Shown one piece after another: positions 7,199-16,700 of a stretch of 17,752 nt of DNA (position 1 is the first letter of the stretch; every line of letters starts with the position of its first letter). The translations under genes and the position numbers were made by a program. The notes under the pieces were generated by a model. That model was not told the DNA's origin. It made no database searches and saw only the letters and a list, made by a program, of their open reading frames with translations. The stretch is from NORP309 sp964564165 (GTDB lineage: Bacteria > Pseudomonadota > Gammaproteobacteria > Xanthomonadales > Marinicellaceae): NCBI GenBank assembly GCA_964564165.1, contig CAZLZZ010000061.1:1-17752 (forward strand). Reading direction: 5' to 3'.

Positions 7199-10100
7199 TT
7201 ATTTATACCAGCTAACAGTCGTCAGTTCTGTGTTATCAATAGATTGCCATTGACCCATTACCCATACATTATCTAGCGCATCAAAATAATCCTTGCGAAT
7301 TTGCAATTGGCCTAAATCTTTTCTTAGATATATCTCGGTAACTGTTAGTTGTATGGCATTTATGCCTTGAGCAATCAACAGCGGTTGCTGGTCTAAATCT
7401 AATAGCGCTGATTTGGAAAAATCATATTCAAACTGACTGGCAGCAGATTTAAAGACAACCACCTCTTCAAAACCATTGTTAAAAATAACATCCGATGGGC
7501 AGCCTGCATCTAGTCCGCCATCTGAAATGGTCCAAGAAAATGTATTTTCGAGAATATCGTGAGCGGCAACGTTACAATAGCTTGAATTACCGCCATGAAA
7601 AGTTCTACCTGAAAGTAAATTCTGCGAACTAAAATTGACTAACAATGCATCGTAGTTTTGTAGAGATAAAGTCACACCCAAAAACATAACATTGAAATTA
7701 GTGACATTTTCTACATCCCAAGCACTTAAATCGGGGTTGGCTGAGGTTGCAAATCGAAACATAGCACTCATATTGGTAACATTGGCTGTATCCCAACTAC
7801 TGACATCTGGATTTGCATTACTTGCTGATGCAAACATTTCTCGCATATCGGTAACACTGGTGGTAATCCAGCTGCTTACATTTGGGTTAGCTAGGCTAGC
7901 ATCCTCAAACATTTCTCTCATAATCGTTACACTTGAGGTGTTCCAATTGCTCACATCCGGGTTGGCTTCACTGGCACCGGTAAACAGTCGTTCCATATTT
8001 GTCACACTTGATGTGACCCAGCTACCAACGCTAGGGTTTGCCAATACTGCACCATTAAACATTAACCTCATGTCTGTTACGCTTGATGTGTCCCAGGTAT
8101 TGACATTTGGGTTTGCAGAACTGGCATTGTCAAACATTCTATACATAGTCACCACATTAGAAGTCATCCAGTTGCTCACATTTGGGTTGGCCGCCGTTGC
8201 TCCACAAAACATTAATCTCATATTGGTTACTTGACTGGTATTCCAGTTACTCACATCGGGATTAGCAGATGTGGCGTTAAAAAAAACAGAGGACATACCT
8301 GTTACTTGGCTAGTATTCCAATTACTTACATCTGGGTTGGCAAGGTAGGCATGTGAAAACATAAGTCCGATATTGGCAACCATAGATAAATCTGGCACAT
8401 CGGTTGCATTTACCACCATGTTTTCAGCATAACTAAAAGCAGTTGCCATGGTTGACCATATCCCTGTGCCCCATTGGTTTAACTCAATGATTTTTAAATT
8501 GTCATCGTTTGAGAGTGCTTGAAAGGCAGGAAATCCCGTTTTTAACCCTGTATTATCTGAGATCAACAGGGTGTAGATACCTGGAGCGGCATAGTTGCAT
8601 GTATAATCAGCAGTCACTCCTGATGCAATATTTGTGCCGACATTGGCCAGATCACAATCCACATTGTAATCATAATTCCCTGAAATAACAGGGTGGGTGG
8701 TTATTGGTATGGTAAATTGAGTTGTACTGGATGAACCTGGTTGGGTATTTGCGGTATTGACGGTTATTATGAAATCATCAGAACTGTACGCACAAGCCGG
8801 AGCTATTCCACCATCATTAATTATCCAACCATGGGTGTTTTCCAAACCATCATGAGCGATGATATCACAATAAGTTGAGTTTCCACCTGAGAAGGTTATG
8901 CTTGAATTAACCATTTGAGAATTAAAGTGTGCCAATAATACATCATAACTGGGTTGTGGCAAGGTCACGCCATCAAACATCAGGCTCATGTTTGTGACGT
9001 TAGTAATATCCCAACTTTGCACATTGGGGTTGGCAGAAGTTGCACCATTAAACATGGAAAACATACTGGTTACATTGCTTGTATTCCAACCGCTAGTATC
9101 GGGATTTGCCGATGTCGCATTTCTAAACATGGATTGCATCTGTTCAATAGTTGATACATTCCAATTTGTGGTATTGGGATTGGCTATGCTTGCATTGATG
9201 AACATTCCTATGGCATTGACAACTTGCGACAAGTTAGGGTCATCAGTAGCAGTGACTAGCATATTGCTCGCACCAGAGAATGCAGATGCCATATTGGTCC
9301 AAATCCCTGTTCCCCAATGTTTAAGGTCGGTTATTTTCCGATAATCGCCTTGTGAATTAAAATAAATGCGTGGGAATCCCGTATTGTCTCCAACATTATC
9401 GGAAATGCGAATAGTGTAAGTCCCAGCAGTAACATAATTACAGGTAAAATCACCCGTTATTGCAGTTGCTGTGTTAGTTGCTGGATTGTCATCATCACAA
9501 TCCACATTGTAATTGTAACCGCTACCAAGGGTTGGGATGATGAATTGAGTATTATTTGAGGTGCCTAAATTATCTGTTTTAACGGCAATAACAAAATCAT
9601 CTGCGGCTGTTGGACAAAAGGCATTTATGCCACCATCTGTAATAGTCCAGTTATCATTCTGATCAAGAGCATCATGGGCTGCTATCGCACAATATTTGGA
9701 AAGTCCTCCATGAAAATTCACACCCTGTTGCACACTTTGACTGGCAAAATTAATTAACATCGCATCGTAATTACTGGTGGTTAAAGTAGTCGCATTAAAC
9801 ATATCACTCATATCACTTACGTTGCCAATATTCCAACCACTGGCAATTGGGTCGGCAAGATCTACATCAGCAAACATCCCCTGCATAAATTTAACTTCAC
9901 CTGTGTCCCAGTTACTGGTATTTGGTTGTGCAATAGTGGCTTGGAAGAACATAAAAGACATATCGGTAACATTAGAAGTATTCCAATTACTGGTATCAGG
10001 GTTGGCATTCCAAGCACCAAGAAACATTTGGCTCATGTTGAAAATGTTTGAAGTGTCCCAAAGCGAAGTATCAGGGTTGGCAAGTTCTGCATTTGAAAAC

Positions 10101-11410
10101 ATTTTAGAAACATCGGTTACATTGGATAAATCCGGTGCATCATTGGCAAGGATTTGCATGAGATGGGTTGATGCAAAAGCGGACTCCATGCTATCCCACA
10201 AACCAGTTCCCCAGTTATTTAATTCTATTATTTCTAAACCCTCAGGAAGGCCTTGACCAAATTTTACACGAGGAAATCCAGTGCCATCACCTATGCCATC
10301 TTCTATCCTAATGGTGTAAGTACCTGGACCTCCTAATGCACTATAATCACAAACATAACTGCCCGTTAGGCCATTTGCCTCAAAACTACCATCGTCATTG
10401 CAGTCAACATTGTAATTATAACCTGCGCCTGTTGTGGGTATGGTAAAAGTACTGGCATCTGCTGGATCACCACTGTTATAGGTGACAACGGTAAATACAA
10501 AATTATTAACTGGATCAGATGGGTTGCATAAGCCACCGTCATTAACAGCCCATATATGATCAGCTATTAAATTGGCATGAGCAATCTGTGCCGGTAGCGA
10601 ACAAAACTTGCTATTGCCTCCATCTAGTGTCACGTTGTTTTGTAGCAACTGACTTTCAAAAGTAACCAGCAGAGTATCATAGGTAGCTGTGGGTAATGTA
10701 ACATTATCAAACATTAAACTCATGTCAGTAACACCAGTGACATCCCAGCTAGTAACATCGGGATCTGCTGAGTTGGCATTTCTAAACATGTCTTTCATGG
10801 TTGTCACATTGGCAGTGTCCCAATTGCTGGTATCAGGATTAGCATTGGTTGCACTGCGAAACATACTGTGCATAGTTGTCACTTGCGACACATCCCACAA
10901 ACTGGTATTTGGGTTTGCAACAGTTGCAAAACGAAACATGCTGGACAAATTGGTAACCGCGGATAAATCAGGTGTATCACTTGTACTAACAGACATATTT
11001 TGAGCGCCACGAAAGGCTCCTTGCATACTGGTCCAAATACCAGTACCCCATTGAACAATATCTATTAATTTTCTGTGATCACCCGTGTTATTATAATAGA
11101 CCCTAGGGAAACCTGTACCATCGCCATTATTGTCTTCTATTCTGATGAATTTAAATCCACTGCCTCCATAAGAGCAAGTATAGTTGCCGCTTTGGGCTGT
11201 TACTTCAAAATTACCATCATTATCGCAATCGACATTGTAATTGTAACCAGTCCCTGTTGTTTGAATAGTAAATTCATTATTGGTTGAAGTTCCAGGGAAA
11301 TCAGTTTTGATCCTGATGACAAAATCATCAGTCCCTGCAGTCATTGCATTTTGGCAAATAAGTATTAAAAGTGTAGTGCTAAGTATGAATCTAAAATAAA
11401 TGATTTTCAT
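7199..11410 (-). CDS. BspA-type repeat surface protein, four modules
   Basis: A 1403-residue exported protein with a signal peptide at 1-25. Four modules follow (about 27-296, 303-599, 603-873, 877-1304). Each has a cysteine-bearing beta domain (YNYNVDC...Y-x-C-x-Y, then GDGTGFPR and WGTGIW), a run of 25-residue BspA/DUF285 leucine-rich-like repeats (consensus NPD-x-SxW-x-TSxVT-x-M-x-x-MF), and a cap containing GGNSxYC...DGG...C. I count 3, 4, 3 and 9 full repeats in the four modules. BspA-type repeats occur in adhesins and surface proteins. IFNNGFE follows module 4 at 1309-1315, but the protein then continues for 88 residues of unrecognised sequence ending SWYK. An AGGAAT Shine-Dalgarno precedes the ATG, and the 11-bp repeat array at 11467-11506 lies upstream. 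The export route and attachment to the cell surface are unknown. Confidence 0.9.
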   Translation of the reverse strand: MKIIYFRFILSTTLLILICQNAMTAGTDDFVIRIKTDFPGTSTNNEFTIQTTGTGYNYNVDCDNDGNFEVTAQSGNYTCSYGGSGFKFIRIEDNNGDGTGFPRVYYNNTGDHRKLIDIVQWGTGIWTSMQGAFRGAQNMSVSTSDTPDLSAVTNLSSMFRFATVANPNTSLWDVSQVTTMHSMFRSATNANPDTSNWDTANVTTMKDMFRNANSADPDVTSWDVTGVTDMSLMFDNVTLPTATYDTLLVTFESQLLQNNVTLDGGNSKFCSLPAQIAHANLIADHIWAVNDGGLCNPSDPVNNFVFTVVTYNSGDPADASTFTIPTTGAGYNYNVDCNDDGSFEANGLTGSYVCDYSALGGPGTYTIRIEDGIGDGTGFPRVKFGQGLPEGLEIIELNNWGTGLWDSMESAFASTHLMQILANDAPDLSNVTDVSKMFSNAELANPDTSLWDTSNIFNMSQMFLGAWNANPDTSNWNTSNVTDMSFMFFQATIAQPNTSNWDTGEVKFMQGMFADVDLADPIASGWNIGNVSDMSDMFNATTLTTSNYDAMLINFASQSVQQGVNFHGGLSKYCAIAAHDALDQNDNWTITDGGINAFCPTAADDFVIAVKTDNLGTSNNTQFIIPTLGSGYNYNVDCDDDNPATNTATAITGDFTCNYVTAGTYTIRISDNVGDNTGFPRIYFNSQGDYRKITDLKHWGTGIWTNMASAFSGASNMLVTATDDPNLSQVVNAIGMFINASIANPNTTNWNVSTIEQMQSMFRNATSANPDTSGWNTSNVTSMFSMFNGATSANPNVQSWDITNVTNMSLMFDGVTLPQPSYDVLLAHFNSQMVNSSITFSGGNSTYCDIIAHDGLENTHGWIINDGGIAPACAYSSDDFIITVNTANTQPGSSSTTQFTIPITTHPVISGNYDYNVDCDLANVGTNIASGVTADYTCNYAAPGIYTLLISDNTGLKTGFPAFQALSNDDNLKIIELNQWGTGIWSTMATAFSYAENMVVNATDVPDLSMVANIGLMFSHAYLANPDVSNWNTSQVTGMSSVFFNATSANPDVSNWNTSQVTNMRLMFCGATAANPNVSNWMTSNVVTMYRMFDNASSANPNVNTWDTSSVTDMRLMFNGAVLANPSVGSWVTSSVTNMERLFTGASEANPDVSNWNTSSVTIMREMFEDASLANPNVSSWITTSVTDMREMFASASNANPDVSSWDTANVTNMSAMFRFATSANPDLSAWDVENVTNFNVMFLGVTLSLQNYDALLVNFSSQNLLSGRTFHGGNSSYCNVAAHDILENTFSWTISDGGLDAGCPSDVIFNNGFEEVVVFKSAASQFEYDFSKSALLDLDQQPLLIAQGINAIQLTVTEIYLRKDLGQLQIRKDYFDALDNVWVMGQWQSIDNTELTTVSWYK
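7466..7486 (-). other. Internal IFNNGFE motif in the BspA-type protein
   Basis: Codes for residues 1309-1315, five residues after the last cysteine of module 4. It is not terminal here: 88 further residues follow before the stop. The codons differ from those of the two terminal copies. Confidence 0.75.
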
Positions 11411-11439
11411 TGGTATTCCTAATTAAATAATTTGAGTGA

Positions 11440-11473
11440 ATTATAAAAAATTAAACTTTTTCAATTCTGATTA
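11440..11473 (-). promoter_or_regulatory. Putative activator-dependent promoter of the BspA-type gene
   Basis: A perfect TATAAT (11440-11445, minus strand) is preceded 17 bp upstream by AGAATT, a poor -35 and the same hexamer as at the beta-helix operon promoter. The nearest CTGATTA box starts at 11467, 22 bp from the -10 edge, exactly as at 7050 versus 7028. Confidence 0.6.
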
Positions 11474-11506
11474 GACTCTGATTTAATTCTGATTTAATTT
11501 GATAGA
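11467..11506. repeat. Direct-repeat operator array, 11-bp period (3-4 units)
   Basis: On the plus strand, CTGATTA starts at 11467 and CTGATTT at 11478 and 11489, followed by a degenerate TTGATAG at 11500, all at 11-bp spacing. The array lies 57-96 bp upstream of the start codon at 11410, in the divergent region shared with the ETF-QO gene. It matches the array at 7050-7097 in sequence, period and position. Confidence 0.75.
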
Positions 11507-11538
11507 TTAAATTTAGTTACTAAATTCTGATATGAAGT

Positions 11539-11544
11539 TATAAT
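11539..11544 (+). promoter_or_regulatory. Candidate -10 of the ETF-QO operon
   Basis: A perfect TATAAT with no clear -35. Transcription from about 11551 would leave a leader of about 9 nt to the ATG at 11561 or about 21 nt to the ATG at 11573. Confidence 0.4.
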
Positions 11545-11560
11545 ATATCTGAATTTATTA

Positions 11561-13219
11561 ATGAGTAAAAACATGACAAGAGAATCTATGGAATTTGATG
11601 TGGTAATTGTCGGTGGAGGACCGTCAGGTTTGTCCGCAGCAATAAGATTGGCACAAATTTCACAAGAACTGGACAAGGACTGGCAAATAGCTTTGGTTGA
11701 GAAGAGTTCTGAAATTGGCCTGCATATTATCTCAGGCGCGGTGGTTGAACCAACGGCTTTAAATGAATTGTTTCCAAACTGGAAAGAATTGGGTGCGCCG
11801 ATGACAACAGAAGTCACTGATGATGAATTTTATTACTTGCGTTCTCAAGAAAAAAGTATCAAAGTTCCTGGCCTATTTATTCCCAGCCCCATGCAAAATC
11901 ATGGCAATTATATTATTTCACTGGGCAATTTATGTAAGTGGCTTGGAGAGCAAGCTGAAAATCTAGGGATTAATATCTTCCCAGGTTTTCCTGCCAGTGA
12001 AATTATTTATGATGAAAACAACCAAGTCAAAGGTATTATCACCCAAGATATGGGTGTCGGGGCAGATGGCAAAGAAAAAGGCAGTTTTGAACCTGGTTAT
12101 GAATTATTGGCAAAGCATACGATTTTTTCAGAAGGTTGTCGTGGGCACTTGGGCAAACAACTGATTGAAAAATTTAACTTAGATAAAAATTCAGACCCTC
12201 AACACTATGGCTTAGGGATCAAAGAAATTTGGCAAATTGATGATGAAAAATCCAAAGTGGGTAAAGTCGTGCATACGCTGGGTTGGCCATTGAACAATCA
12301 CACCGAAGGCGGTGGATTTTTATACCACATAGAACAAGGCAAAGTAGCGCTCGGGTTTATTACGGCACTCAATTACGACAACCCTTATCTTTCACCCTTT
12401 GAAGAATTCCAACGCTGGAAACACAACCCTGTAATAAAAAATACCATCAAAGGCGGCAAGCGAATTTCATACGGTGCCCGAGCGATGAACAAAGGCGGCT
12501 TACAATCCTTACCCAAGCTTGAAGTACCTGGTGCTTGTTTAACAGGATGTGAAGCGGGGTTTTTAAACCCTGCCAAAATCAAAGGCACACACACTGCTAT
12601 GAAGACTGGCATGATAGCCGCAGAATCCATTGCACAGAACTTGTTAAAAGAAGACTCCAACGATGTCAGCACTAACTATTCAAGAGACGTAAAAGATTCT
12701 TGGGTGTACACAGAATTGCAAAAATCGCGAAACTTTGAACCCGCTTTAAATAAATTTGGGACATTTTTTGGCGCAGCTTATGCCTTTATTGATCAAAACA
12801 TATTCAGGGGCAAGTTACCTTGGACCATGCACAATTTAAAGCCCGATTATGCCTGCTTAAAAGCAGCCAAAGACAGCAAGCCAATTAATTATAATAAACC
12901 TGACAATAAAATCAGCTTTGACAAATTGTCTTCGGTTTTTCTATCCAGCACCAATCACGAAGAAGACCAACCTTGTCACTTACAATTAAAAGACAGCAGT
13001 ATTCCGATTGATAAAAATTTACCCAAATGGGATGAGCCAGCACAAAGATACTGTCCTGCGGCAGTTTATGAGGTGATTGAAGAAAATAACACAAAAAGTT
13101 TTAGGATAAATGCGCAAAATTGTGTACATTGTAAGACCTGTGACATCAAAGATCCCAGTCAAAATATCAACTGGGCAACCCCAGAAGGTGGTGGCGGCCC
13201 TAATTACTCAAACATGTAA
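11561..13219 (+). CDS. Electron transfer flavoprotein-ubiquinone oxidoreductase
   Basis: Passes electrons from reduced electron-transferring flavoprotein to ubiquinone at the inner membrane, linking fatty-acid and amino-acid dehydrogenases to respiration. It has 552 residues, the usual bacterial length. The N-terminus has the FAD-binding VVIVGGGPSGLSAAIRL; GARAMNKGGLQSLPKLEVPG and the GCEAGFLNPAKIKGTHTAMK segment are family hallmarks. The 4Fe-4S cluster ligands are visible as C498 (YCPAAVYE) and C521, C524, C527 (CVHCKTCDIKDP), followed by the typical W-x-x-PEGGGGPNY end. Related proteins usually begin M-x-RESMEFDVVIVG, so the true start may be the ATG at 11573, which has GAG 8 nt upstream; the ATG at 11561 has no Shine-Dalgarno. 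It is the first gene of an operon; the next start is 15 bp downstream. The genes for the ETF subunits are not in the window. Confidence 0.95.
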   Translation: MSKNMTRESMEFDVVIVGGGPSGLSAAIRLAQISQELDKDWQIALVEKSSEIGLHIISGAVVEPTALNELFPNWKELGAPMTTEVTDDEFYYLRSQEKSIKVPGLFIPSPMQNHGNYIISLGNLCKWLGEQAENLGINIFPGFPASEIIYDENNQVKGIITQDMGVGADGKEKGSFEPGYELLAKHTIFSEGCRGHLGKQLIEKFNLDKNSDPQHYGLGIKEIWQIDDEKSKVGKVVHTLGWPLNNHTEGGGFLYHIEQGKVALGFITALNYDNPYLSPFEEFQRWKHNPVIKNTIKGGKRISYGARAMNKGGLQSLPKLEVPGACLTGCEAGFLNPAKIKGTHTAMKTGMIAAESIAQNLLKEDSNDVSTNYSRDVKDSWVYTELQKSRNFEPALNKFGTFFGAAYAFIDQNIFRGKLPWTMHNLKPDYACLKAAKDSKPINYNKPDNKISFDKLSSVFLSSTNHEEDQPCHLQLKDSSIPIDKNLPKWDEPAQRYCPAAVYEVIEENNTKSFRINAQNCVHCKTCDIKDPSQNINWATPEGGGGPNYSNM

Positions 13220-13234
13220 TCAGTATCAAGCAAA

Positions 13235-13774
13235 ATGTCTTATATGAAAACAATCTTAGCACTTTTTATCTTTCTCACCTCCACATTGGGGCAAGCAAAG
13301 CCCGACTCTGAAACCCATTGGGTTAATATTGGCAAAGCAACCTATGGACAAGGCTTTCTTTTTCCTTATAAAATAAAACTGTTTGTACCTTATGGCGTGA
13401 GAAACATCCATGATATAAAAGAGGGAGTGATACCAGTAAAATTTGAATTGGACTGGTTACTAATCAATGCCCCTCAAAAAAAAATAAAGAAAATATTCAC
13501 CCAACAGATTCGTGAACATTACTCAAATCCAGAAAGTTACATGCTTTCTAAAAATATCATCAATTTATTTTTAAAAAAGTTACCTGCAGTAAAAAAACAT
13601 GATTCTTGGATATTTGAATACTATCCAGATGAAGGCACAAAACTGTACATCAACAACCAACAAATTCACCACCTTGTGGGTGCAGAATTAAACCGTGCTT
13701 TAATTCATTCTTGGTTGAATAAAAACCCAGTCCTAACCTCTAGTCTGTTTAATAGACTAATTAAATTACAGTAA
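13235..13774 (+). CDS. Chalcone isomerase-like periplasmic protein
   Basis: A 179-residue protein with a signal peptide (about 1-21, ending GQA) and the pattern of the bacterial chalcone-isomerase-like family: GKATYGQGFLFPYKIKLFVP near the N-terminus, FELDWL, a SWIFEYYPDEGTKLYINN strand pair in the middle, and a terminal ALIHSWLNKNP segment. Members of this fold in bacteria are not flavonoid enzymes as a rule; some eukaryotic relatives bind fatty acids. A lipid-binding role next to ETF-QO is therefore a reasonable guess but not shown. A second in-frame ATG at 13244 gives a cleaner signal peptide (MKTILALFIF) and may be the real start; neither has a good Shine-Dalgarno. Gaps are 15 bp to the gene before and 4 bp to the gene after. 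Confidence 0.7.
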   Translation: MSYMKTILALFIFLTSTLGQAKPDSETHWVNIGKATYGQGFLFPYKIKLFVPYGVRNIHDIKEGVIPVKFELDWLLINAPQKKIKKIFTQQIREHYSNPESYMLSKNIINLFLKKLPAVKKHDSWIFEYYPDEGTKLYINNQQIHHLVGAELNRALIHSWLNKNPVLTSSLFNRLIKLQ

Positions 13775-13778
13775 AATT

Positions 13779-16700
13779 ATGAAAAAAATAATGAAAAAAA
13801 TAACTCTATTTTTAAGCCTCTTTACTCTTTTATGTGTTCATGCAAACCCATTGCCTACAGCAGTAACCAATGGTAGCAAAGATGAACGGCACATTATTTA
13901 TGCATTTGTTCATGCCAACATCTTTGTTGATGCTTACACAAAACTTGATGATGCCACTTTTTTGATTCAGGACAACAAAGTATTGGGTGTAGGCAAGAAG
14001 ATAAAAGTACCCGATAATGCAATCGTTTATGATTTAGACGGTCAGAATATTTACCCAGGTTTTATTTTGTTGGACAGCAATTATGGGTTGCCAGAAGTTC
14101 CCCCAAAAGCACCATTTACATTTTTTGGTAAAGAAATCATGGACACAACAACTACTGGGGCGGTCAACACCAATGAATCTATCAAGGCTTCTTATCAAGC
14201 CATAAATGAATTTAATCACGATGCCAAGCAAGCCAAAGCTTTGAGAAAACTGGGTTTTAGTACCGTTCTTACTTCTAAACACGATGGTATCATGCGCGGA
14301 ACTTCAACTTTGGTTAATTTAAATGATGATGCGGTTCAATCCAGTATTATCAATTCAAACCAAGCCTTTCACTTGTCCTTTAATAAAGGCAGCTCAAAAC
14401 AGTTATATCCTATCTCTTTAATGGGGGCATCGGCTTTGCTGCGTCAAACTTGGTTAGATGCAAAATGGTATGGCACTGGCAAAGAAGGGTATACAGATAT
14501 AGATTTACAAGCAGTAAACAAACACCAGTCCAAGCAACAAATATTTGCGGTAAAGAATTGGCAAGAAGCACTATTGGCCAACAAAATTGCCAAAGAATTC
14601 AATAAAAACATCGTACTTAAAACCTCTGGAGACTCGTACAAACACATTGATGCTATTAAAAAACTGAATCGCAGTCTAATTGTCCCGCTTTCATTTCCAA
14701 AAGCACCTGATGTTTCAGATAAGCTTGACGCTTGGAATGTTTCTTTAGATAAAATGTTAGAGTGGGAAGCTGCACCTTATAACTTGTATTATTTACACAA
14801 AAAAGGAGTGGAGTTTGCGGTGGCTCCAAAAGAGCACAAGACATTTTTCAAAGACATGAAAAAGGCCATTAAAAAAGGCTTACCAGAATCTGCGATGTTA
14901 GCTGCTTTAACTTCGAGTCCAGCTAAAATATTGTCCAACCCATCTTTGGGTCACCTTCGCAAAGGAGCGTCTGCCAATTTTATTATTACACAAGGCGGAG
15001 TATTCAGCAAAGAAGGCAAAATCATTGAAAACTGGGTGGCGGGCAAAAGATTTGCAATCAACGAAAAGTCCATGATGGATTCTGGGATATATCAGCTTGA
15101 TGTTGCAGGACTAGATCAAGAATTAACTTTAAAAAATAAAGCAGGAAAGCTATCATTTAAGAGCACCGGCAAAGAAAACAAGACAGAATATAAGACAACA
15201 TATAAAGCTAAAATTAGCCACGATTTTGTAACATTCGAAATCAAACAAAAGGACAATGTAACCAAACTTTTGGGGCTAATCACCAAGAACTCTATGCACA
15301 ATATTCCTGGCCAACAACCCATTTGGTCTGTAAAGAGAATATCTGACGCCAAAGAAACAGACAAAAATAGCAAGGATGATAAAAAAACAAACAACGAATC
15401 TATCCCAGTAATTCCTCAGCCTTTTTCTTCCTATGGCCTACATCAACCATCAACAAATTCTTCATTTTTAATTCGCAACACAACAGTATGGACCAATGAA
15501 GATGATGGAATATTAAAAGAAACCGATGTATTGATAGATGATGGGGAAATTGTAAAAATCGGCAAAAATATTCAGGCAAAGGCCAATAAAACCATTGATG
15601 GAACAGGCATGCACTTAACCGCAGGAATCATTGACGAACATTCGCATATTGCCTTGTTGTCTATTAATGATATTGCAACAAACTCTACCATGGTAAGAAT
15701 GGAAGATGCTTTAGATTCAGACGACATTAACCTTTATAGAAATTTATCTGGTGGTGTCACAGCAGCACAACTGTTACACGGCTCTGCTAATCCATTGGGA
15801 GGTCAATCGGCAATTATCAAAATGCGTTGGGGCGCGACAGGTGATGAGTTATTAATAAAAGACGCAGATAAGTTTGTTAAATTTGCATTAGGTGAAAATG
15901 TAAAACGCTCACGTTCACAAAATTCTATTCGCTATCCCTTGACTCGCATGGGTGTAGAACAAGTTTACCGCGATGCCTTTTCTAATGCTTTGGACTACGA
16001 AAAAGAATGGCAGGCATACAACAAACTAAGAAAATCTGCAAAGAAGAAAACATCAGCACCTAGACAAGATTTAATGATGGATGCCACATTAGAAATCATC
16101 AATAAAGAAAGGTTTGTTACTTGTCACTCCTATGTTCAGTCCGAAATCAACATGATGATGGAAGTGGCCAATGATTATGATTTCAACATCAACACATTCA
16201 CCCATATTTTGGAAGGCTATAAAGTAGCTGATAAAATGTTAGCCCATGGAGTTGGCGCATCAACCTTTGCCGATTGGTGGGCTTATAAGTGGGAGGTAAA
16301 TTATGCCATACCATACAATGCAAGTATCATGACAAAAGTTGGTGTTACTACTGCCATTAATTCGGATGATCCAGAAATGTCCAGAAGGCTAAACCAAGAA
16401 GCTGCAAAATCAATTAAGTATGGAGGAATGTCAGAACAAGAGGCATTAAAGCTAGTCACATTAAATCCTGCTAAACTATTGCATTTAGATGACAGAATGG
16501 GTTCAATAAAAATAGGCAAAGATGCCGACATTGTACTTTGGTCCGATAATCCATTGAGTATTTATGCCAAAGTTAATAAAACTTTTGTAGATGGGCGTTT
16601 GTTGTTTGACAGGCAACAGCAAGAAGAAATTGAAACAGTAATTGCCAAGCAAAAAGAACGTTTAATTAAAAAGATAAACAAATCTGATGAACCAAAAACC

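Noticed and set aside
7692..8234. A 180-codon open frame on the plus strand, and similar ones at 9777-10256 and 10689-11003
   Set aside because: They lie opposite the 75-bp repeats of the BspA-type gene; the repeat keeps the opposite frame open. No ribosome site and no family resemblance.
7692..8340. Regular repeats suggesting a CRISPR array
   Set aside because: The period is 75 bp, in frame, with diverged repeats and no unique spacers; it codes for 25-residue protein repeats.
11527..11554. CTGATAT (11527) and CTGAATT (11548) as further operator units for the ETF-QO gene
   Set aside because: They are out of phase with the 11-bp array at 11467-11506 and lie 21 bp apart, so chance in AT-rich DNA is likely.
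13741..13759. TAGTCT/AGACTA inverted repeat as a terminator
   Set aside because: A 6-bp stem inside the coding end of the chalcone-isomerase-like gene with no T-run, and the next gene starts 4 bp after the stop.
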